A stretch of 7,172 nucleotides of DNA from an uncultured Eubacteriales bacterium (GCA_900550505.1 URSI01000053.1:1-7172); one strand, 5' to 3'. Positions 1 to 6,176 are shown, numbered from the stretch's first letter. Translations and numbers: made by a program. Notes: generated from the letters alone by a model not told the origin.

Positions 1-460
1 TCTGCGCTATACCCTTTGTGAGCGGATAAACAGGCAGAAGTTCGGGCAGTTCCGGAGAATATTTCTCAAAGACCGGTCCTTCCAGCTTTCTCGCAAAGCG
101 TTCGATGCTTACCCTGCCGCTCGCACGGTACTTTTCGTCTACCTTGAGCGAGGAAGTCAGCCAGGGCTGATTGAAAGCCGTGACTGCGATCGAGCCGCTT
201 TCGTCGGATGCGAGAAAACTGCACACCGACACCTTTCGCCCGCGACGCAGCAGCGGCGGCGTGCGGACCGTCAGAAGCAATGTATAGCTTTTACCGTCGC
301 TCGTGTCCTCCACCCGGGTGATCCGTCTGTCCGCATAGTCCCGGGGGTACAGGCAAAGCAGCTCACCCACGGTGGAAGGTCCGAGCTTTGACAACAGCTG
401 AGCCTTTTTTTCGCCTACGCCCCGCAGGGCGGAAAGCGGAGAAGAGAGAGTCAGTCCCAT
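1..460 (-). CDS. recG: ATP-dependent DNA helicase RecG, N-terminal part (gene continues past the left edge)
   Basis: RecG is a superfamily 2 helicase that remodels stalled replication forks and Holliday junctions. About 153 codons are visible, translated from the minus strand. Residues 8-30 (PLSALRGVGEKKAQLLSKLG) are the RecG helix-hairpin-helix-like start, followed by a TVGELL..YPRDYADRR stretch that matches the family pattern of LL..(F/Y)PR.YEDR. An OB-fold wedge domain follows, and PVYPLTKGIAQ near the edge matches the RecG motif PVYP.T.G..Q. The helicase motifs lie outside the window. ATG at 458-460 is the first possible start, because the in-frame codon nine bases upstream is the stop of yhaN. 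No good Shine-Dalgarno is visible, so translation is probably coupled to yhaN, whose stop is 6 nt away. Last visible gene of the pgeF-yhaO-yhaN-recG operon. Confidence 0.93.
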   Translation of the reverse strand, partial: MGLTLSSPLSALRGVGEKKAQLLSKLGPSTVGELLCLYPRDYADRRITRVEDTSDGKSYTLLLTVRTPPLLRRGRKVSVCSFLASDESGSIAVTAFNQPWLTSSLKVDEKYRASGRVSIERFARKLEGPVFEKYSPELPELLPVYPLTKGIAQ

Positions 461-466
461 GACCGC

Positions 467-2686
467 TCAGAGTTCAAGAAGCGTCGCCGGCGCATTCTTC
501 TCTTTCAGGTACTTGAGCTCATTGTCACGGCAGGTGAAAATAAAGCATTGTCCGGCACCGCCGGAAAGCAGCACATCCAGCATCAGCCTCATCCGGCGGT
601 CGTCAAGATGGCAAAAAGCGTCGTCAAAGACCACAGGCGGTCTGCCCTCACGGCATATCATGTCAATGAGTGCAAGCCTGAGGCAAAGATATGCAGTATC
701 CCTTGTACCGTCACTGAGAAAATCGGCACTGCGCATCCCGCTGCCGGATTCAAACGTCACGTTCAGCGCCGTATCGACGCCCAGCGCGCTGTGGTCATAG
801 CCCGTCGCCTCACAGAACAGCTTTGTAGCGCGCTCGGTGAGCTGCGGCGCTATCGAAGAACGCATATGCGTGCTCGCCCTCTCGAGATATTCCGCAGCGA
901 GCTCATAAGCCTGCTTTTTCTCGGTCAGCTCGTCGGCTCGCGCCTGAAGCACCTCCCGTTTTGCCTCAAGCTCCGACGGATTGTGCGGATGCTCCTTCAA
1001 CTTTGCGATACGCATCTCAAGCTCGCCCGCCTGCGATTCAAGATCCTGACGGGTCATTTCGCAGAACCGTATCTCGCGCTGGACCTGCGCTCTGTCGCGC
1101 TGCGGCTCCACGGCGCTTTCCGCTCTTTCGCGCAGCAACTGAGCATCAATTGCCGCCGATCTGAACTCATATGCGTCACGCTTTCTCTCATAAGCGGATC
1201 TGACGAGCGCAGCGTCCGCCGTCATTGAAAGCAGTCTCGTCACAGCTGCATCGTACTCCTCTTCCGAAGGTTCGGAGCCGAGCGCCGCAGCCAGCCTGGA
1301 AGATATCGACCGGGACAGCGAATCCAGCGAGCTCTGCGCAGAGGATATCTGACTTTCGAGCAGCTTGACCGCCTCGATACGTTCATTGAGCCGATGTTCC
1401 ATTTCCGGGTATTCCCGCAATTCATCACGCAGCCGCCTGAGAGAACGGCATCCGAACCGGTGGGCGTATGAACCGCGCACGATAGCAGCGATCACCGAAA
1501 GCAGAGCAAACCCGCCGGCAGCCGCCGCGGCGACGATATTCAGCATATACGAAGTGAAAACGCCTGAGTAATGCAAATACGCGAGCGCTCCGAACCCTGC
1601 AGCTGAAATCACAGTGAGCGCAACGAACCACCACAGCGCCGCCGTCCTCCGGCCGAGCCCTCTTCTGACTTTGGTATGATCTGCGTCGCATGATGTGAGC
1701 CCACTGCGTTCCTTCAATTCTTCGAATGCGATCTTTCTCGTCTCGAGCTCAGACCTGAGCAAAGCGAGCTGCGCCTTGTCGGCGGCAAACCTGCCGACAT
1801 CGGAATTCAGTTCGCCGCATTTGACCTGATCGGGTATCTCTCCGCCAAAAAGCTCCTGCTGCTTCTCCAGCTCCGCGCGCGCCTGCTCCGCTTCCTCACG
1901 GAACTTATCCAGCTCGTCGAGCACACGGCGCGAATCAAAGCGTTCTATGTTGTCCAGTTCAGCGTCAAGCTCAGCTTTACGCGAATCACGCTCTGCTATT
2001 TTAGCGCGTTTTTCCTTCAAAGCGGCCGTAAGCGAATTTATCTCGTCATTGTTTCTCGTTGCGTTGTAAAGCTCGTTCTCCACACCGCGGAGCTGCGCCA
2101 GCACGGAAGGCAAAAGCCCCCTGTTCTGACGGTTGGCTATCGCGGTACGCGCCTCTGACAGTTTGGAAGCCGCCTTATCATACGACGTCATCTCATCCGC
2201 CGTGAACATTATGTTCTCTATCTGCTGTGCGAGCGCCGGGTCGCCGTTCCTGTACGACCGCAAGGAATACAGAAACGCGGTCTTGACATACGTATCCTCG
2301 CTGACTCCGAAGAAGACGACACCCGGCACAAGCCCTTCATATACACGCTTTCCCGTGGAGCAGTCCGTCACTCCGACGCTCTCCCGCGAGCCCTTACCGT
2401 AGCTGCGGGAAACACAGAAACGCCCCTTTTCACAGCTGAGAGTGACGGAGCCTTCGACAAAATTCGCGTCCCAGGGCATATACATCGCGCGCTCGTTCCC
2501 AAGCACCGTCTGTTGACGAGTGTTTGCGAATCCGTAAAATATATACTTGATAAAGGACGCAACAGTGGATTTGCCCTTGCCGTTTGCGGCAAACACGAGA
2601 TTTACGCCCTCGGAAGGCGTCAGCGTCACGTTTTTCAGACCGCCGAAAGCGACGATATCGATCCGTTCAAAAATTATATCCTTCAT
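467..2686 (-). CDS. yhaN: YhaN-like AAA ATPase (Rad50/SbcC-type) with a central membrane hairpin
   Basis: A 739-residue SMC/Rad50-like ATPase, partner of the YhaO nuclease. The N-terminal half-site has Walker A at residues 33-41 (AANGKGKST). The C-terminal half-site has the ABC signature at 657-661 (LSDGT), Walker B with D688/D689 (VVFDDAF) and a D-loop LDD at 694-696. Heptad-rich, charged coiled coils span about 165-330 and 415-600. Between them lie two hydrophobic helices, about 350-371 and 380-403, with basic flanks on both sides (KVRRGLGRR; RSLRRLR). This predicts both coiled coils in the cytoplasm and a loop of about ten residues outside. No CxxC zinc hook is present. The Bacillus YhaN is longer (recalled as about 960 residues), so the arms here are short. 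The start overlaps the yhaO stop by 4 nt (ATGA), implying translational coupling. The ATPase assignment is secure; the repair role is inferred from the family and from yhaO and recG. Confidence 0.93.
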   Translation of the reverse strand: MKDIIFERIDIVAFGGLKNVTLTPSEGVNLVFAANGKGKSTVASFIKYIFYGFANTRQQTVLGNERAMYMPWDANFVEGSVTLSCEKGRFCVSRSYGKGSRESVGVTDCSTGKRVYEGLVPGVVFFGVSEDTYVKTAFLYSLRSYRNGDPALAQQIENIMFTADEMTSYDKAASKLSEARTAIANRQNRGLLPSVLAQLRGVENELYNATRNNDEINSLTAALKEKRAKIAERDSRKAELDAELDNIERFDSRRVLDELDKFREEAEQARAELEKQQELFGGEIPDQVKCGELNSDVGRFAADKAQLALLRSELETRKIAFEELKERSGLTSCDADHTKVRRGLGRRTAALWWFVALTVISAAGFGALAYLHYSGVFTSYMLNIVAAAAAGGFALLSVIAAIVRGSYAHRFGCRSLRRLRDELREYPEMEHRLNERIEAVKLLESQISSAQSSLDSLSRSISSRLAAALGSEPSEEEYDAAVTRLLSMTADAALVRSAYERKRDAYEFRSAAIDAQLLRERAESAVEPQRDRAQVQREIRFCEMTRQDLESQAGELEMRIAKLKEHPHNPSELEAKREVLQARADELTEKKQAYELAAEYLERASTHMRSSIAPQLTERATKLFCEATGYDHSALGVDTALNVTFESGSGMRSADFLSDGTRDTAYLCLRLALIDMICREGRPPVVFDDAFCHLDDRRMRLMLDVLLSGGAGQCFIFTCRDNELKYLKEKNAPATLLEL

Positions 2687-3798
2687 TCCGCTTCCTCAAA
2701 ATCAATGACTTTTCTGTCTGCCAGCGCCGAAAGCCCGTAACGGAGCGCGAGCAGCGCAATGCGGCGCTGTTCGGGAGACTCCTCGATCAGCTTCTTCATA
2801 TCACGGTAAAATACGCCCTTCAAGGTCGCATCCTCCTCAACGCCGGTGAGCTCGAGCGCCGGCACGGTGTTATCGCGTATCTCCAGATAATACGGTCCCT
2901 CGGTCAGATTACCGAGATCATCGTTTGTTATTATGACTCCCGCCGGCATTTCACCTTCAAGCTCAATTCTCAGCGCGGTATCGCTGCCGAACTCCCGCAC
3001 GCGGCGCGTTACCGCCTCTACTATCTCACGTTTTGACGCGTGTGGATCGACAAGCACCTGCGCTGTCTCAAAACGGCGCAGCGACATCCTGACGCCCTTG
3101 AGCTTGACCTCGCCCTTTGACACCGTGCCGAACAGCGCGCCCTTGTAGCCCAGTTCGTCAAATCCGCGCCCCTCTATGCAGCCCGGATACGCATACGAAA
3201 CGCCCCCGACACTTTTTACGCCCTCAGAGCGGTGGATATGCCCGAGTGCTATGTAGTCGAACCCGCTGCTTTCAATTTCCGAAAGCAGTATCGGTCCGTC
3301 CTTTGAAAGCGGCATACCCACGGTACCGTGACACACAAGTATGTTTATACGTGAAGGATCGCGTTCGGGATAGCCCGTCACGGGACTTGTCTCCATCGAG
3401 CCGGAGGTATAGCCGCAGCCATATACGTCGACGCCCAGATCATCTATACTGAAGCGCTCTTTTTCCCTGAAGATATGCACATTGTCCGGCCAGTTCAGCA
3501 GTGCATACGGAGAGCGGTCGTCATACGGGTCATGATTACCGGGCGAAATAAAAAATCTGCATTCCGGGAAAGAGCGCAGTTCATTTATCAAAAGCTCTGC
3601 GGTATCAAGCGAAACATAGCGTGAATCAAAAAGATCCCCCGCAATAAAAAACAGCTGGGCCTTCTCGCCGCGCGCATACATAACCGCATTGCGGAACGCA
3701 CTGCGTAGCTCGGAATTGCGTTGTTCCGCCCTTCTGAGGGAAAGCGAAAACGGCGTGTCAAGATGGATATCAGCGCAATGGAATATCGTAACCGACAT
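2683..3798 (-). CDS. yhaO: YhaO-like metallophosphoesterase, Mre11/SbcD-type DNA repair nuclease
   Basis: A 371-residue calcineurin-fold phosphoesterase of the Mre11/SbcD group, expected to use two metal ions (usually Mn) to cut DNA in complex with the YhaN ATPase. All metal motifs are present in order: D10-x-H12 (CADIHLD), G54-D55 (AGDLFDS), G87-N88-H89-D90 (PGNHDP), H157 (CHGT), and H187-x-H189 (LGHIH). The Mre11-like capping segment YPGCIEGRGFDELGYKG follows at about 204-220. The C-terminal part (about 245-371) should be the cap and the ATPase-binding region. ATG at 3798 is supported by a strong Shine-Dalgarno (AAGGAGAT, 3804-3811) five bases upstream. It lies 23 nt downstream of pgeF and overlaps the yhaN start by 4 nt. 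Family membership is clear; the DNA substrate is not known from sequence. Confidence 0.94.
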   Translation of the reverse strand: MSVTIFHCADIHLDTPFSLSLRRAEQRNSELRSAFRNAVMYARGEKAQLFFIAGDLFDSRYVSLDTAELLINELRSFPECRFFISPGNHDPYDDRSPYALLNWPDNVHIFREKERFSIDDLGVDVYGCGYTSGSMETSPVTGYPERDPSRINILVCHGTVGMPLSKDGPILLSEIESSGFDYIALGHIHRSEGVKSVGGVSYAYPGCIEGRGFDELGYKGALFGTVSKGEVKLKGVRMSLRRFETAQVLVDPHASKREIVEAVTRRVREFGSDTALRIELEGEMPAGVIITNDDLGNLTEGPYYLEIRDNTVPALELTGVEEDATLKGVFYRDMKKLIEESPEQRRIALLALRYGLSALADRKVIDFEEAE

Positions 3799-3821
3799 GT
3801 TTTATCTCCTTACCAGATTTC

Positions 3822-4640
3822 TCAAAGCGCACCGCGGCGGTCCGGGCGCACCGAGATGAAGCTCCCTATCGAGCCCCGCTCAAGCCCGCTGCGGCGGTGC
3901 GAAAAGAACTCCCCGTCACAGCACGTACAAAGCCCGCAGTCGGATATCGCATCGTCGCCGACTCCGCATCTGCGAAGTGAGACAGCGACCGCAGAAGCGA
4001 GCGAAAACCTCAGAGAGCCGTCAAATCTTTCAAAACAACTTGTAAAGGCGGTGTCACGCTGTGTAAAGTGTTTGTATATTTCTTCACCGACCTCGTAACA
4101 GCAGCCTCTTATGCAGGGACCTATCGCCGCAACGATATCCGCCGCACGGCACCCGTAACCGGAAACCATAAGCTCAAGTGCAGCGCCTGCCACGCCGTCA
4201 AGCGTACCGCGCCAACCGGAATGTACCGCCGCGCAGACATCCGCACGGGTATCATAGAGCAGCACCGGCACGCAGTCCGCGGTCACGACCGCGAGCAGCT
4301 TACCGCGTTGTGACGTAACGAGCGCATCACAGCCGTGTTCCGGCGCCGACGGATTTTTTTCATCGATACGTGCGGCAACGGCGGTATGCTCCTGCCGCGG
4401 CCATACCACCTGATCCGGCAGCATACGGAACACGCCTGCGGCCAGTGCGGCATTTGCCAGCACCGCAGAGTGATCGTCTCTGACTTTTCCCCGTCCTACC
4501 GTAAAATTGAGAGACTCGAAGCATCCCTCGCTGACCCCTCCGTAACGTGTGGTGAACATATGAGGTATACCAAGCGCCTCAAACACGGGGCTGACGATAT
4601 AGTCAATTCCGGTGTGTCTGCGTTCTGCCGCGGTTATCAT
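3822..4640 (-). CDS. pgeF: Peptidoglycan editing factor PgeF (YfiH/YlmD laccase-fold protein)
   Basis: A member of the YfiH/YlmD family (older name: multicopper polyphenol oxidase). In E. coli the protein clears muropeptide precursors in which L-Ser has replaced L-Ala. Numbered from the chosen start (272 residues), the metal/active-site residues are H85 (RQEHT), C123 (ADCVPVLLYD) and H140 (VHSGWRGT). They are followed by the family segment AIGPCIRGCCYEVGEEI at about 172-188 and the C-terminal DCGLCTCC and FFSHRR motifs. The frame stays open to an ATG at 4841, but that 67-residue extension shows no family resemblance and contains the promoter at 4666-4694, so it cannot be on that transcript. 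ATG 4640 gives a normal family length and has a GGGAAGGGA purine stretch upstream, at a rather long spacing of about 12 nt. ATG 4652 is the alternative. First gene of the operon. Confidence 0.92.
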   Translation of the reverse strand: MITAAERRHTGIDYIVSPVFEALGIPHMFTTRYGGVSEGCFESLNFTVGRGKVRDDHSAVLANAALAAGVFRMLPDQVVWPRQEHTAVAARIDEKNPSAPEHGCDALVTSQRGKLLAVVTADCVPVLLYDTRADVCAAVHSGWRGTLDGVAGAALELMVSGYGCRAADIVAAIGPCIRGCCYEVGEEIYKHFTQRDTAFTSCFERFDGSLRFSLASAVAVSLRRCGVGDDAISDCGLCTCCDGEFFSHRRSGLERGSIGSFISVRPDRRGAL

Positions 4641-4665
4641 TCCAAGCGTCATTCCCTTCCCGTTC

Positions 4666-4694
4666 ATTATATCACATCGATATCCGAAGAGCAA
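4666..4694 (-). promoter_or_regulatory. Sigma-A promoter of the pgeF-yhaO-yhaN-recG operon
   Basis: On the minus strand, -35 TTGCTC (4689-4694), a 17-bp spacer, and a perfect extended -10 TGA-TATAAT (hexamer 4666-4671). The start of transcription should fall near 4659, about 20 bases before the chosen pgeF start codon. No other equally good promoter was seen between here and recG, and the gene spacing suggests one transcript for all four genes. Confidence 0.85.
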
Positions 4695-4849
4695 CAGGCA
4701 AAGATTTCTTTGTTGAAATTTTACATATCCGAAACATTTACCGCTCTGCACCGCACAAATTTCATCAGGTCTGCAAAGCGTCGCACGGTGCATATCTGCA
4801 AAACAGTCTGTCGCAGGCGGATATAGGAACGGACGCCGCACGAATGCAC

Positions 4850-4883
4850 AAAAAACACCCGCTGCCGCTGAGGCAAGCAGGTG
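4850..4883 (-). terminator. Intrinsic terminator downstream of the MerR-family gene
   Basis: Read on the minus strand, CACCTGCTTGCC pairs with GGCAGCGGGTG across a TCAGC loop. This gives 11 pairs, one of them a G-T wobble, with one bulged T, followed directly by six T. It lies about 140 nt after the regulator's stop codon and about 155 nt before the pgeF promoter, so it separates the two transcription units. Confidence 0.8.
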
Positions 4884-4918
4884 CTCTGTAAGGACATATG
4901 CTCTGACAGTCGCCGCGA

Positions 4919-4964
4919 TCAGACAATACCCATGGCTTTATCGACCCGGTCGTTGGCTGTCTGA
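4919..4964 (-). repeat. Inverted repeat in the 3' untranslated region of the MerR-family gene
   Basis: A perfect 7-bp inverted repeat (TCAGACA at 4919-4925, TGTCTGA at 4958-4964) encloses a smaller hairpin (CGAC-CCG-GTCG, 4942-4952). On the minus strand it lies between the regulator's stop codon and the terminator, so it would be in that transcript's 3' end. It may be a structured 3' UTR or chance pairing. I recognise no known RNA family here. Confidence 0.35.
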
Positions 4965-5022
4965 CGGCATATACGGCAATGTTCATATGCTTTCGCAATG
5001 CATAAATAATCGCAAAGCATTA

Positions 5023-5718
5023 TTATAGTTCATAGTATGTCATCCAGAAGCCCTCGACCCTGTCCTCTCGGAACACCAGCTTCAGAGTCAGCCCCAGTTT
5101 ACTGTATCTGATATTCTGATATACGATATCGGGTCGATCCGTATATGACCAGAGCTCCTCATACGCTTCAAAGCATCCGAGCACCGACAGCACATCCTGA
5201 CGCACACTCAAGTAAACATCCGCCGGCATACACGCTGTCATTTCTTCGGAAAAATACCGGTACAAGATGTCCGGGTCGTTTTCGACGACGGCAACAGAAC
5301 ACTCCCTTGCAATATCGGCATGTCGTCCCGACGGCGTGCAGAGATTTTCCCGAATATCCGTCTTTACGGGATCCCGCCCCTCGTCTATGAAGGTCAATGC
5401 ATCGTTAAGGATGCGTATATCGTTCATCTTGCCCGTTATCGAAGCGATGATCTCCGCTCTGCGTTCCCTCAGAGCGCATTTCAGGCTTTTGCTGCCGCGT
5501 TGCATTTCCGCGATCGATTTCACCGTTAACCCTAACGAACGCAAAGCAAGTACCGTTTTTATCTGCCCGATCTGAGCATATGTGTAATGTCTGCGCGGAG
5601 AAAATTTCTTTTCCGTGCTCTGTATTATCCCTTTTTCCTCGTAAAACCTGAGCGTTCTTGAGGTCGTCCCCAGCATTTTACATACGTCGTTAATGTCATA
5701 TAGTCTCTCGCTGTTCAT
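5023..5718 (-). CDS. MerR-family transcriptional regulator with uncharacterised C-terminal domain
   Basis: A 231-residue cytoplasmic DNA-binding protein. Residues 6-32 form the MerR helix-turn-helix with the hallmark RTLRFYEEKGII. RRHYTYAQI (42-50) begins the wing and second helix pair, and LRSLGLTVKSIAEM (59-72) is the usual MerR continuation. A dimerisation helix spans about 80-112. Residues 134-231 form a separate domain (GCFEAYEELW, LTLKLVFREDRVEGFWM) that resembles DUF3887/NTF2-like folds by pattern; this is a weak assignment. No cysteine cluster typical of metal-sensing MerR proteins is seen, so the signal is more likely a small organic molecule. ATG at 5718 has a strong Shine-Dalgarno (AAGGAGGGG). 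The promoter carries a 19-bp spacer with a palindrome, which suggests autoregulation. No transporter or enzyme sits beside it as an obvious target. Confidence 0.88.
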   Translation of the reverse strand: MNSERLYDINDVCKMLGTTSRTLRFYEEKGIIQSTEKKFSPRRHYTYAQIGQIKTVLALRSLGLTVKSIAEMQRGSKSLKCALRERRAEIIASITGKMNDIRILNDALTFIDEGRDPVKTDIRENLCTPSGRHADIARECSVAVVENDPDILYRYFSEEMTACMPADVYLSVRQDVLSVLGCFEAYEELWSYTDRPDIVYQNIRYSKLGLTLKLVFREDRVEGFWMTYYEL

Positions 5719-5738
5719 AACGCCCCTCCTTTGCAGTC

Positions 5739-5769
5739 ATGGTAAAGCTTGACGTAACGTCAATGTCAA
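5739..5769 (-). promoter_or_regulatory. MerR-type promoter (19-bp spacer) of the regulator gene
   Basis: Minus strand: -35 TTGACA (5764-5769), then 19 bp, then a weak -10 TACCAT (5739-5744). A spacer of 19 bp instead of 17 is the hallmark of promoters activated by MerR proteins through DNA distortion. Transcription would start near 5732, giving a leader of about 14 nt that still contains the Shine-Dalgarno. Confidence 0.72.
5749..5763. promoter_or_regulatory. Palindromic operator, probable MerR-family binding site
   Basis: TTGACGT-A-ACGTCAA is a perfect 7-1-7 inverted repeat filling 15 of the 19 spacer bases between the -35 and -10 of the regulator's promoter. Position and symmetry are those of MerR-family operators. 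The bound protein is inferred to be the product of the adjacent gene. Confidence 0.78.
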
Positions 5770-5822
5770 TACCCACATCAGGATCCGGCGGCGGCACGAT
5801 CATCTCCGTTCCGGCAGCCGAG

Positions 5823-5872
5823 AAAAAAACAAACCCGGACCGACCTCGTTCACGAAGCAGTCCGGATTTGTT
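5823..5872 (-). terminator. Intrinsic terminator of the tRNA-Met / tRNA-Glu unit
   Basis: On the minus strand, arms at 5860-5872 and 5828-5840 pair over 13 positions with one A/C mismatch. The loop region contains a smaller CTTCG-TGAA-CGAGG hairpin. Seven T follow (5823-5829). It begins five bases after the CCA end of tRNA-Glu. The flanking TTTT on the other strand is shorter, so any rightward activity would be weaker. Confidence 0.88.
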
Positions 5873-5877
5873 TTATC

Positions 5878-5952
5878 TGGTGACCCGTAGGAGAATCGAA
5901 CTCCTGTTACCGCCGTGAAAGGGCGGTGTCTTAGCCTCTTGACCAACGGGCC
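5878..5952 (-). tRNA. tRNA-Glu, anticodon TTC, CCA encoded
   Basis: A 75-nt cloverleaf including CCA. The acceptor GGCCCGT pairs with ACGGGTC (one G-T pair) and the discriminator is A. The anticodon stem CCGCC/GGCGG carries loop CTTTCAC with anticodon TTC at 5917-5919. The T arm is AGGAG-TTCGAAT-CTCCT. It is the second gene of the unit, 78 nt after tRNA-Met. Confidence 0.97.
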
Positions 5953-5985
5953 GTATCTGACACAAGGCCGTGCCGTTTTGCAGGA

Positions 5986-6022
5986 ATGACGCCGGCACCC
6001 AAGCCACCGCGACCGGCGTCAT
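5986..6022 (-). repeat. Perfect 10-bp inverted repeat in the tRNA spacer
   Basis: ATGACGCCGG (5986-5995) and CCGGCGTCAT (6013-6022) are perfectly complementary around a 17-nt loop. No T-run follows on either strand, so it is not an ordinary intrinsic terminator. It sits within the precursor between tRNA-Met and tRNA-Glu and may guide processing or shield the ends. The function is inferred. Confidence 0.7.
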
Positions 6023-6030
6023 AATGATGA

Positions 6031-6107
6031 TGGTAGCGGAAGTAGGATTTGAACCTACGACCTGTCGGGTATGAACCGAATGCTCTGGCCAGCTGAGCTA
6101 TTCCGCC
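6031..6107 (-). tRNA. tRNA-Met (elongator), anticodon CAT, CCA encoded
   Basis: A 77-nt cloverleaf including CCA. The acceptor GGCGGAA pairs with TTCCGCT (first pair G-T), the discriminator is A, and the T arm is GTAGG-TTCAAAT-CCTAC. The anticodon loop TTCATAC has CAT at 6071-6073. The GGTTCATACCC core and acceptor resemble Firmicute elongator tRNA-Met, not initiator tRNA (which has three G-C pairs below the anticodon loop) or the tRNA-Ile that also has a CAT anticodon. The outermost anticodon-stem pair is T/C, a mismatch. First gene of the unit. Confidence 0.94.
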
Positions 6108-6148
6108 ATAAAATCCGAAAGCGCACATCCGGCGCAGACAGCCTATAA

Positions 6149-6176
6149 ATTATACCACATATCGAGCGTTTGTCAA
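6149..6176 (-). promoter_or_regulatory. Consensus promoter of the tRNA-Met / tRNA-Glu unit
   Basis: Minus strand: perfect -35 TTGACA (6171-6176), 16-bp spacer, perfect -10 TATAAT (6149-6154) with a TGG extension just upstream. Transcription should start near 6142, about 35 nt before tRNA-Met. Near-perfect boxes are typical of stable-RNA promoters. Confidence 0.92.

Larger units (their letters stand above)
4641..5022. other. Non-coding gap between pgeF and the MerR-family gene
   Basis: About 380 bases with no convincing gene. It holds the pgeF promoter (4666-4694), an intrinsic terminator reading leftward (4850-4883), and an imperfectly folded stretch with inverted repeats (4919-4964). A shorter inverted repeat (TGCACCG / CGGTGCA) brackets roughly 4746-4799. 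Minus-strand open frames across it run through the terminator or the promoter and have no ribosome site or recognisable domain. The part from 4700 to 4848 shows nothing further that I can support. Confidence 0.6.

Noticed and set aside
548..1228. 226-residue plus-strand open frame
   Set aside because: It lies antisense inside yhaN, whose motifs are unambiguous; no ribosome site or domain is seen.
2584..3036. 150-residue plus-strand open frame across the yhaO/yhaN junction
   Set aside because: Antisense shadow of two well-supported genes with no recognisable domain.
4841..4841. Long-form start of pgeF at 4841
   Set aside because: It would place a near-perfect promoter inside the coding region and add 67 residues unlike any PgeF N-terminus.
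4765..4998. 77-residue minus-strand open frame in the pgeF-MerR gap
   Set aside because: It runs straight through an intrinsic terminator, has no convincing ribosome site, and its composition does not suggest a protein.
5878..6107. tRNA genes as an integration (attachment) site for the accessory block
   Set aside because: Elements usually integrate at tRNA 3' ends. The accessory genes lie on the 5' side of tRNA-Met, and no duplicated tRNA fragment or integrase is seen.
5931..6128. 65-residue minus-strand open frame containing GGIAQLARAFGSYPTGRRFK
   Set aside because: This is the familiar false translation of a tRNA gene; it covers tRNA-Met and part of tRNA-Glu.
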